From: Colimorpha sp045576855 | GTDB taxonomy: Bacteria > Bacteroidota > Bacteroidia > Bacteroidales > P3 | DNA length: 64,000 nt | Direction of reading: 5' to 3' | Assembly (NCBI GenBank): GCA_045576855.1 | Contig: JAZNHG010000007.1 | Location: forward strand, 60,022-124,021 | In this document: in pieces, positions 24,929 through 31,627 of the stretch | Position numbering within the stretch: the first letter of the stretch is position 1 | Layout of the letters: each line of letters starts with the position of its first letter | Program-made: the position numbers and the translations under genes | The notes under the pieces: model-generated | The model's input: only the letters and a program-made list of their open reading frames with translations | Told to the model about the DNA's origin: nothing | Database searches by the model: none

Positions 24929-26689
24929 ATGAATATTACAGACCTAATCGTAGAATTGCTGCAACAGGGCCGGCAGGTAGAACTGGCCGGCATCGGCACC
25001 TTCGGCAGCGAAATGCAGCCACCCCACCACGACCAAGCCACCGCCACCTACTATCCCGCCAGCCGCACCCTCACCTTCAGCACCGCCACCTCGGGCGACG
25101 AGAGCATCGTGGAGACGCTGGCCGAGCGCGAATGCGTGGGTGTGAATGTGGCTCGCCAGATGTGGAAAAACTACATGGACGCGCTGACCGACAAGCTGCA
25201 GCGTACCGGCAGCCACACCTTTGGCGAGCTGGGCACCCTCAGCCGCGGCGCCGATGGCTACTCCTTCGCCGTCACACCGGGCCTCGTGCTCAACACCGGC
25301 GACGAGCAACCCCTCGAAGGTGTGCGCACCTACGACCATACCGACAACGACGACCCCTTTGCACAGTTCGAAGACAACAGTGCAGAACTGAAAGCCCAGC
25401 AGGAGGCTGCCGCCCGTGCCGAGCAGGAACGTCTGGAGGCCGAGCGCCGTGCCGAGCAGGAGCGTCTGGAAGCCGAGCGCCGTGCCGAGCAGGAACGCCT
25501 GGAAGCTGAGCGTCGTGCCGAGCAGGAACGACAAGAAGCCGAGCGCCGCGCCGAGCAGGAACGACTGGAGGCCGAGCGCCGCGCCGAGCAGGAACGACAA
25601 GAGGCTGAAGCGAAAGCCGCCTCGGAACGCGAAGCCGAAGAAGAGCGTCAAGCGGTTGCCGCCGCTGCCGCTTTGGCCGCACTCAACACCAACACCGCTA
25701 CCGCCAACGCCGAGACCATAGCCACCACCAAACCCGCCAAGGAGAAAAAGGCGAAGAAAGCCAAGCCCGCCAAGGAAAAGAAAGCCAAGAAAGCCAAGAA
25801 AGCCAAGAAAGAAGACAACGGCAAGAAACGCCGCTTCCCGTGGTGGATTCTGTTCCTTCTGCTGCTCCTGTTGCTGCTGGGTGGCGCCGCCTACTACTAC
25901 TTCAAGGTCTATCGCCCCAGCCAGCCCACGGCAGAATACATTCCCAGCTCGCGTCCCACCGACGTGGAACTGGTGACCGACCTCACCTACAACACCGACA
26001 TGCTCACCTACGGCCCGCGCGACATCGACCACCACAGCGACCGCGTGTGCCGCTACATGACCGACTATATCTACAGCTATCTGGCCTACCGCCACTACAC
26101 TTCGGCAATGGCCCCCATGATGGAGCGTGTGCACCAGTATGCCACCCAGCGCTTGGGCGAGCTGATGGCCGACCGCTTCGCCGTGCAACGCCTCTATCCC
26201 TTCAACGACTACATCTATTCCCACAACGAACCCTATCTGCACCAAAAGTTTGCCGCCGCACAGCGCGTGAAGGTGCAGGGCGAACTGCTGGACATGAACA
26301 CCCTCGACGGCATGCTCGACCAACTGGTGAACGAGTTGGGTCTTGAGCCTGATGCCGCCGCTGCAGCCCAACCGACTCCCGCCGTGGCCCAACGTCCGCA
26401 GCCCGCAGCCACCCGCCAGCAGCCGACCGAGGAAGCTCCCGTACGCGTAAGCATGGAGGAGCAGAGCCGCCAGGGTTTTGATATCATCGCTGGATTCTAC
26501 CTCGACCGCGCCACGGCAGCCCGCCTCACCGCCCGGTTGCACGAACTTGGCAGCGACGCATACATCATCGAGAAGAACAACATGTACTACGTCAGCATGG
26601 GCAGTGCCAAGAGCCGCACCGCAGCCGAAGCGCTGTTCAAGCACATCAAAGCGTGGTACGACGGCGATATCGCCATCAAACAATGGTAA
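24929..26689 (+). CDS. HU-CCDC81-like / SPOR membrane protein
   Basis: A 586-residue protein of mixed architecture. Two HU-like domains fill about residues 1-130 (MNITDLIVELLQQGRQVELA start, then TLAERECVGVNVARQMWKNY). Six 11-residue coiled-coil units of RAEQERLEAER type follow (about residues 163-232), then Lys/Ala-rich KEKKAKKAK stretches (about 265-300), one membrane helix (about 305-328), a periplasmic region, and a C-terminal SPOR domain (about 510-586; FDIIAGFYLDRATAARL, YYVSMGSAKSRTAAEALF). SPOR domains bind denuded peptidoglycan at division sites. The HU-like part in the cytoplasm may bind DNA or oligomerise. It lies directly after kdsB. Confidence 0.85.
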   Translation: MNITDLIVELLQQGRQVELAGIGTFGSEMQPPHHDQATATYYPASRTLTFSTATSGDESIVETLAERECVGVNVARQMWKNYMDALTDKLQRTGSHTFGELGTLSRGADGYSFAVTPGLVLNTGDEQPLEGVRTYDHTDNDDPFAQFEDNSAELKAQQEAAARAEQERLEAERRAEQERLEAERRAEQERLEAERRAEQERQEAERRAEQERLEAERRAEQERQEAEAKAASEREAEEERQAVAAAAALAALNTNTATANAETIATTKPAKEKKAKKAKPAKEKKAKKAKKAKKEDNGKKRRFPWWILFLLLLLLLLGGAAYYYFKVYRPSQPTAEYIPSSRPTDVELVTDLTYNTDMLTYGPRDIDHHSDRVCRYMTDYIYSYLAYRHYTSAMAPMMERVHQYATQRLGELMADRFAVQRLYPFNDYIYSHNEPYLHQKFAAAQRVKVQGELLDMNTLDGMLDQLVNELGLEPDAAAAAQPTPAVAQRPQPAATRQQPTEEAPVRVSMEEQSRQGFDIIAGFYLDRATAARLTARLHELGSDAYIIEKNNMYYVSMGSAKSRTAAEALFKHIKAWYDGDIAIKQW

Positions 26690-26698
26690 CAGAATAGA

Positions 26699-27385
26699 AT
26701 GGGACACCACAAACTGCAGCGCTTCGCCGAAAACCTGACCTTCCCCAACCTATTCCAGGTGGGCTTCGAGGAGTTGGAACGTGACGGCTTTGCCTTACGG
26801 GGGCACTGGCACGAGCACTTCGGCAACCACCATCCGCTGACCCTCGAACTGGGGTGCGGCAAGGGCGACTACACACTGGCGCTGGCCCGTATCCATCCCG
26901 ACCGCAACTATATCGGTGTCGACATCAAAGGCGCGCGCCTGTGGCGCGGAGCCAAGACCGCCGTCGAAGAGTCCCTGCCCAATGTGGCATTCATACGCAC
27001 ACGAATCGAACTCATCGACCGCTTCTTCGCTCCCGGCGAGGTAGACGAGGTGTGGATTACCTTCTGCGACCCGCAACCCAAGAAGCCCAACAAGCGCCTC
27101 ACATCGCCCCGCTTCCTCGACACCTATAGCCGCTTCCTGGCGCCAGAGAGCACGCTGCACCTGAAGACCGACAGCCAGGAGCTCTACGAATACACGCTCA
27201 ACGAGGTGCTTCCCACCCGCAACGCGGAGGTTTCCGTCGCCACCAACGACCTGTACAACGAAAGCCTGGACACGCTGCACGAGGCCAAGCTGACGCAGAC
27301 CTTCTACGAGCGCATGTTCCTTGCCGAGGGGAAGCCCATTACCTATATCCGGTGGAGACAGCATAATAACACAGCCAACGATTAA
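26699..27385 (+). CDS. trmB: tRNA (guanine-N7-)-methyltransferase
   Basis: A 228-residue enzyme. The S-adenosylmethionine loop LELGCGKGDYTLALA, then NYIGVDIKGARLWRGAKTA, and the catalytic stretch ITFCDPQPKKPNKRLTSPRF are all visible. The family usually has DPWPKKRHxKRR; here the Trp is replaced by Gln, as in some Bacteroidota. It methylates G46 of tRNA. It starts nine bases after the SPOR gene. Confidence 0.93.
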   Translation: MGHHKLQRFAENLTFPNLFQVGFEELERDGFALRGHWHEHFGNHHPLTLELGCGKGDYTLALARIHPDRNYIGVDIKGARLWRGAKTAVEESLPNVAFIRTRIELIDRFFAPGEVDEVWITFCDPQPKKPNKRLTSPRFLDTYSRFLAPESTLHLKTDSQELYEYTLNEVLPTRNAEVSVATNDLYNESLDTLHEAKLTQTFYERMFLAEGKPITYIRWRQHNNTAND

Positions 27386-27429
27386 ATAAATAAAACTAAA
27401 TAATAATCAACAAATAAACAAACATCATT

Positions 27430-28170
27430 ATGTCAGGACACAACAAATGGTCAAAGATCAAACGCGCCAAGGGCGCCGCCGATGCCAAACGTTCGAAACA
27501 GTGGAGCAACATCCTCAAGCAAGTCGCTATCGCCGTGCGTGAAGGCGGCCCGGACCCCGACAGCAACCCGCGCCTGCGCCTGCTCGTGCAGAACGCCCGT
27601 GGCTGCAACATGCCCAAGGACACCCTGCAGCGCACCATCAACAAGGCCAACGACAAGGACGCCGCCCAGATGATGGAGCTCACCTTTGAGTGCCACGTCA
27701 ACCACGGCATCGCCCTCTTCATCGAGGCCCTATCGGACAACAACAACCGTACCGTGGCCAACGTGAAGAGCATCATGAACAAGAACGGCGGCACGCTGGA
27801 AACCAACGGCAGCCTGGCCTTCCTCTTCACCCGCAAGGGTGTCTTTGTGGTGCCCCGCAAACCCGAGATGGACGTCGAGGAACTGGAGATGGAACTCATC
27901 GACGGCGGTCTGGAAGAGATGGAGGTCGACGACGAATACCTCACCCTCTACACCGCCTACGAGGACTTCGGCAACATGGTGAAGATGCTGGAAGAGAAGG
28001 GCATCGAGGTGGAGAGCGCCGAACTGCAGCGCATCCCCAACACCCTGCGCCAGGTGGACACCGAGACCATCCGCAAGGTAATGAAGATTATCGGCATCCT
28101 GGAAGAGGACGAGGACGTCACCAATGTCTACCACGACATGGAGATTCCCGACGACTTCGAGGAGGAATGA
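27430..28170 (+). CDS. yebC: YebC/PmpR (TACO1) family protein
   Basis: A 246-residue protein of usual length beginning MSGHNKWSKIKRAKGAADAK. It contains NARGCNMPKDTLQRTINKA and the acidic C-terminal domain typical of the family. Long annotated as a transcription regulator, YebC proteins are now linked to translation of proline stretches. The start follows a 44-base AT-rich gap after trmB. It ends just before a heptamer hairpin in front of rsmI. Confidence 0.93.
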   Translation: MSGHNKWSKIKRAKGAADAKRSKQWSNILKQVAIAVREGGPDPDSNPRLRLLVQNARGCNMPKDTLQRTINKANDKDAAQMMELTFECHVNHGIALFIEALSDNNNRTVANVKSIMNKNGGTLETNGSLAFLFTRKGVFVVPRKPEMDVEELEMELIDGGLEEMEVDDEYLTLYTAYEDFGNMVKMLEEKGIEVESAELQRIPNTLRQVDTETIRKVMKIIGILEEDEDVTNVYHDMEIPDDFEEE

Positions 28171-28182
28171 TTTTGAGTTGTT

Positions 28183-28251
28183 AGTGGATAGTGGATAGTG
28201 GGTAGCACACGACCACAAATGCTACCAACTATCCACTACCAACTACCCACT
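28183..28251. repeat. Inverted heptamer arrays forming a hairpin before rsmI
   Basis: Three units of AGTGGAT type (28183-28203) face four of ACCAACT/ATCCACT type (28224-28251). They can pair to a long imperfect stem that ends eight bases before the rsmI start codon, where a ribosome-binding site would be expected. Confidence 0.85.
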
Positions 28252-28259
28252 AAAAGATA

Positions 28260-28928
28260 ATGAAGTTATACTTGGTACCTACACCGGTGGGGAACCTCGG
28301 CGACATGACCTATCGTGGAGTCGAGGTTCTCCGTACGGTCGACCTCATCCTGGCCGAAGACACTCGCACTTCGCGGGTGCTGCTGCAACACTACGGCATA
28401 GAGACGCCGCTGCAGAGCTACCACATCTTCAACGAGCACCAGACGGTGGCCTCGCTGGTGGAGCGGCTGAAGGGCGGCACCACCATTGCCGTGGTGACCG
28501 ACGCCGGCACGCCCGGCATCAGCGACCCGGGCTTTCTGCTGGTACGCGAGGCGGTGAAGGCGGGCATAGCGGTGGAATGCCTGCCGGGTGCCACGGCTTT
28601 TGTGCCGGCACTCATCGACAGCGGCCTGCCCTGCGACCGTTTTGTCTTCCTCGGCTTCATGCCGCACAAGAAAGGTCGCCAGACGGCAGTCCGCGCCTTG
28701 GCCGACGAACCGCGCACGATGGTCATCTACGAGAGCCCCTATCGGCTTGTGAAGCTGCTCGAGGAGCTGAAGGAAACAGTCGGCGGCGAACGCCCCGTCA
28801 GCGTCAGCCGCGAGATAAGCAAGCTGCACGCCGAGACGGTGCGCGGCACAGTGGACGAGGTGCTGGCCCACTTCAGCCAACACGAAGTGAAGGGCGAGAT
28901 AGTGGTCATTGTAGGCGGCAAACAGTAG
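28260..28928 (+). CDS. rsmI: 16S rRNA (cytidine(1402)-2'-O)-methyltransferase
   Basis: A 222-residue enzyme starting MKLYLVPTPVGNLGDMTYRG. Family motifs LAEDTRTSRVLLQHY, VVTDAGTPGISDPG and the knotted SAM site LPGATAFVPALIDSGLP are present. It methylates the ribose of C1402 in 16S rRNA with rsmH. It lacks the C-terminal extension of some longer homologues. The start codon sits directly after the heptamer hairpin. Confidence 0.95.
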   Translation: MKLYLVPTPVGNLGDMTYRGVEVLRTVDLILAEDTRTSRVLLQHYGIETPLQSYHIFNEHQTVASLVERLKGGTTIAVVTDAGTPGISDPGFLLVREAVKAGIAVECLPGATAFVPALIDSGLPCDRFVFLGFMPHKKGRQTAVRALADEPRTMVIYESPYRLVKLLEELKETVGGERPVSVSREISKLHAETVRGTVDEVLAHFSQHEVKGEIVVIVGGKQ

Positions 28929-28962
28929 GCAGCAAGCGCATCGCTATCCCACCCCAAAAACT

Positions 28963-29004
28963 TTAACCCCTGAACCTTAACCCCTAAACCTTAAATCTTA
29001 AACC
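28963..29004. repeat. Six heptamers abutting the mgtC-like start codon
   Basis: Units TTAACCC, CTGAACC, TTAACCC, CTAAACC, TTAAATC and TTAAACC run in phase to one base before the start codon at 29006. They fill the place of the ribosome-binding site. Confidence 0.85.
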
Positions 29005-29005
29005 C

Positions 29006-29464
29006 ATGCCCATCAAGATATTCATTTTCCGGCTGGCCAGCGCGTTGCTTGCAGGCGCCATAATAGGGCTGCAGCGCGAGCTGAAGCAGCGCCAGGCGGG
29101 CCTCACCACCAATGCACTGGTGTCGGTGGGGGCGTGTATCTTCATCCTCATCAGCGAAGGGGTCATCATGGCAGCCGTGGCCAGCGGCGGGCCGGTGAAC
29201 AACGACAACCTGCGTGTGCTGAGCCAGGTGGTGACGGGCATTGGTTTTCTCGGCGCCGGCGTCATCATGAAGGACGGCGTCACCATACACGGCCTCTCGT
29301 CGGCAGCCACCATCTGGTGCTCGGCCGCGGTGGGATGCCTGTGCGGTTTCGGCCTGTGGCGCGAGGCTCTCATCGCCGTAGGCGTGATACTGCTCATCAA
29401 CTGGGGCCTGAAAAATCTGGAGCCCTATATCAAGAAAATCTTTACGAAACGGGACGACAGCTAG
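29006..29464 (+). CDS. MgtC/SapB family membrane protein
   Basis: A 152-residue protein with four hydrophobic segments and the family motifs IIGLQRELKQRQAGLTTNAL (first loop) and GIGFLGAGVIMKDG. It lacks the C-terminal soluble domain of Salmonella MgtC. Members act in magnesium limitation, pH balance or regulation of ATP synthase in pathogens; the role here is unknown. It converges with the regulator gene at 29469 with four bases between their ends. Confidence 0.88.
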   Translation: MPIKIFIFRLASALLAGAIIGLQRELKQRQAGLTTNALVSVGACIFILISEGVIMAAVASGGPVNNDNLRVLSQVVTGIGFLGAGVIMKDGVTIHGLSSAATIWCSAAVGCLCGFGLWREALIAVGVILLINWGLKNLEPYIKKIFTKRDDS

Positions 29465-29468
29465 AGCG

Positions 29469-30188
29469 CTACAGCAGATTGTGCTCCAGGGCGAAGTAGA
29501 GGGCCGAGGTGATATTGTCGACGCCGAACTTGCGGAACAGGTTGCCCCGGTACTTCTTCACCGTGTCGATGGACCGATACATGCGGTACGCTATCTCTTG
29601 CAGCGTGAATCCGCGGGCGGCCAGCACCAGCATGCGACGCTCCTCGGGGGTCGGCACACAGCGTTTGTCCTCGGTCGGACGCCAGCGGTGCTCGACGAAA
29701 CTGTATTTCATGCGGCCCTCGGACGACTGGAAGACAAAGTCGCCCGACTGCTTGTTGACCGCAGGCGAGAGCATGACGGCCAGCAGTCGCACCCGCTCGC
29801 CGACCGGTGGCACGACGGGCGCCAGGCGGAAGGATACCAGCATGGGCACGCCACCCAGAAAGACATGACTCGTGAAGACGGCACTGACCGTGTGCATACG
29901 GCTGGTCGGCTGCGTGTCCAGCGCCTGCCGGAAGGCTCGCTGCATCTCGGGATAGAGCATGCGCTCCTCGTCGGCTATATGCTCTACCACGTAGCGATAG
30001 CCGCTGGCTCGGCTCTCGCCCCAGAGCACCTTGGGCGAGTCGTAGACCAACTCGTCGCTGGGCAAGTCGATTACGTATAGGTAATGGTATTGGTTGAGGT
30101 CGAAAGCCTTCAGTATTTCAAGCCCTGGCGCAGGCATTTCGCCATCTTCTTTCGTGTGGGTGCTCGGCGCACCAGTGTTATTCTTCAT
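29469..30188 (-). CDS. LuxR-type transcription regulator with PAS-like N-terminus
   Basis: A 239-residue protein. The C-terminal helix-turn-helix (about residues 180-239) reads PTPEERRMLVLAARGFTLQE, then IAYRMYRSIDTVKKYRGNLF. The N-terminal part (YHYLYVIDLPSDELVYDSPK) resembles a PAS-like sensor. There is no response-regulator receiver domain and no membrane segment. Bacteroidota regulators of this form often sense a small molecule; the target here is unknown. It is transcribed away from an 11-bp inverted repeat at 30280-30316. Confidence 0.85.
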   Translation of the reverse strand: MKNNTGAPSTHTKEDGEMPAPGLEILKAFDLNQYHYLYVIDLPSDELVYDSPKVLWGESRASGYRYVVEHIADEERMLYPEMQRAFRQALDTQPTSRMHTVSAVFTSHVFLGGVPMLVSFRLAPVVPPVGERVRLLAVMLSPAVNKQSGDFVFQSSEGRMKYSFVEHRWRPTEDKRCVPTPEERRMLVLAARGFTLQEIAYRMYRSIDTVKKYRGNLFRKFGVDNITSALYFALEHNLL

Positions 30189-30279
30189 CTGCGGATTATT
30201 CCTCTCCCGGTATTATAGTTCTAACCGTTTTTATAGTTATCACGTATTCTAAACGGGAAAAACTACAAGATGAATATCC

Positions 30280-30316
30280 ACAAAAGTGTACTTTACGGAC
30301 GAAATTACACTTTTGT
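30280..30316. promoter_or_regulatory. 11-bp inverted repeat upstream of the LuxR-type gene
   Basis: ACAAAAGTGTA (30280-30290) and TACACTTTTGT (30306-30316) are exact complements with a 15-base spacer. It lies about 100 bases upstream of the regulator start and could be an operator or RNA hairpin. The rest of 30189-30411 holds no gene. Confidence 0.5.
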
Positions 30317-30411
30317 GTACCACAGGGCCCTTTTGGGGGGAGTGGGAAACAGGCGGAAGCGGGTGTGGACATCGGAGGTGCAGGCATGTCGGTTGCCATC
30401 GGCGCGGCGAC

Positions 30412-30456
30412 AAAAAAGCGGTGTACGGACGGGGACAGAGGTCCACCCGTACACCG
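30412..30456 (-). terminator. Intrinsic terminator of the triple zinc-ribbon-like gene
   Basis: Read leftward, CGGTGTACG and CGTACACCG form a 9-bp stem followed by CTTTTTTG. It is about 90 bases after the stop at 30545. Confidence 0.75.
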
Positions 30457-30544
30457 ACAGCGATAGCCCATCCGCGGAATGCAGCTGTGGAGGCGGCGCC
30501 CGCCGGACAGCGGCGGCCATCCGCAGCACCTGCCGCGAGACGGG

Positions 30545-30982
30545 TCAGAGCTTCTTCTTATACCACTGGTGGTTGCCGCCGTTGGGGCAGCCGATGCTGT
30601 TGGGAGTGTCGTTGGAGCGGATGTCGAGGCCACACTTGCGGCACTGGAAGCTGAGCGGGCCCACCTGGCTCAGGCGGTTCCACTGGTGGTTGCCGCCGGT
30701 GGGACAGTTCTGCACGCTAGGCTCGTGGCGGTTTTCCACATTCACGCGGCATTTCATGCAGTGATAGTTCACCATACCCACACGGCCCAACTCCTGCCAC
30801 TGGTGGGCGCCGTCGACACGACAGCCCAGCGACGAGGGCACCTGCTCGGCGCGCACCAGGGTGGCGCACTTGCAGCACTGGTAGTTTTTCAAACCCGCAC
30901 CCTTGCTGCCCGACGCGGTGAACATCAGGCCCGCCAGCGCGAGGACCGTAATCAGCAGTAGCTTTTTCATAGCCATTGACAT
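30545..30982 (-). CDS. Secreted protein with three tandem zinc-ribbon-like repeats
   Basis: About 145 residues. A signal peptide (KKLLLITVLALAGLMFTASG) is followed by three repeats of about 36 residues, each with CxxC, a third Cys about 15-16 residues later, and an end G-x-HQW: YQCCKCATLV...CRVDGAHQW, YHCMKCRVNV...CPTGGNHQW, FQCRKCGLDI...CPNGGNHQW. The Cys and His could bind one metal ion per repeat. The start could also be at the third or fifth codon. No named family is recognised. It has its own promoter and terminator. Confidence 0.75.
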   Translation of the reverse strand: MSMAMKKLLLITVLALAGLMFTASGSKGAGLKNYQCCKCATLVRAEQVPSSLGCRVDGAHQWQELGRVGMVNYHCMKCRVNVENRHEPSVQNCPTGGNHQWNRLSQVGPLSFQCRKCGLDIRSNDTPNSIGCPNGGNHQWYKKKL

Positions 30983-31043
30983 TTTATACCATATTGTTCA
31001 TTCTCTGCACCTTACCGCGCGGCAGGCCGCACGGTAGATGATG

Positions 31044-31051
31044 CAAAGGTA
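31044..31051 (-). promoter_or_regulatory. Promoter -7 box (TACCTTTG) of the zinc-ribbon-like gene
   Basis: Plus-strand CAAAGGTA, 62 bases upstream of the start at 30982. The DNA from 31052 to 31255 has no recognisable gene. Confidence 0.6.
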
Positions 31052-31255
31052 CACAATTTTTCGAAACCACGCACCGGCCAAGCCAATTTTTATGCAAATC
31101 AGCGCCTCCGCCCGGTACCGTCCGGCAGCAGCCGAAGGCACACCGCACTGAAAACCAGCCCACAAACAACAACACACAGACAGCACACGAAAGGAGATGA
31201 CATTTTTTAACAAAAAAAACTTGCAAAAACCAAACGCACACTGAGGGGCTTTGAA

Positions 31256-31398
31256 TGGAGAATTGGGAATTGAGAATGGAGAATTTAAAGTTGGAAGTAG
31301 GCAGTTCGTGATTGACAGTTCATAATTGGTTGATATTCACCATTCATCATTCATTATTCATCATTCCAACCTCCGACTTCCGACCTCCGACCTAATGA
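31256..31398. repeat. Continuous mosaic of heptamers from different families
   Basis: Eleven units in phase from 31256 (TGGAGAA, TTGGGAA, TTGAGAA, TGGAGAA, TTTAAAG and so on), then after a 3-base slip nine more from 31336 (TTCACCA, TTCATCA, TTCATTA, TTCATCA, TTCCAAC, CTCCGAC, TTCCGAC, CTCCGAC, CTAATGA). The unit sequence drifts while the 7-bp phase is kept. Confidence 0.8.
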
Positions 31399-31402
31399 GA
31401 GT

Positions 31403-31467
31403 CATCCTACCATCAACGTACCACCATCCTACCACCATCCTACCACCATCCTACCTATTTAACATTT
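31403..31467 (+). repeat. 11-bp tandem array upstream of htpG
   Basis: Five 11-bp units of CATCCTACCAC type (31403-31457) end at TTTAACATTTCGG. The array points at htpG, about 160 bases from its start codon. Confidence 0.9.
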
Positions 31468-31484
31468 CGGAAGCGTGGTTGGGA

Positions 31485-31533
31485 GCAGTGTGCAGTGTTT
31501 AGTGTGCAGTGTTCAGTGAGCAGTGTTCAGTGT
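31485..31533. repeat. Seven heptamers of GCAGTGT type
   Basis: Units GCAGTGT, GCAGTGT, TTAGTGT, GCAGTGT, TCAGTGA, GCAGTGT, TCAGTGT run in phase. They are the reverse complement of the AACACTG family at 55946-56008. The array ends just before the htpG regulatory sites. Confidence 0.85.
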
Positions 31534-31544
31534 TGGCATCGTCA

Positions 31545-31586
31545 CTGACATTTTGGCAGTCGATGGCAGTGTGGCATATTTATTGC
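31545..31586 (+). promoter_or_regulatory. Sigma-54-type promoter and upstream palindrome for htpG
   Basis: TGGCAT (31572-31577) and TTGC (31583-31586) match the -24/-12 sigma-54 pattern TGGCAC-N5-TTGC with exact spacing. The predicted start point lies about 30 bases before the htpG start codon. Upstream, CTGACATTTTGGCAG (31545-31559) is an imperfect palindrome, a plausible activator site. No normal TAnnTTTG box is seen nearby. Confidence 0.6.
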
Positions 31587-31627
31587 CCCGTTCCATTCGG
31601 AAAATAAAGAATAAAACATTATATATT

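Noticed and set aside
24944..26710. Long minus-strand frame opposite the HU/SPOR gene
   Set aside because: Gly/Val/Leu-rich mirror of the coiled-coil repeats; no plausible protein features.
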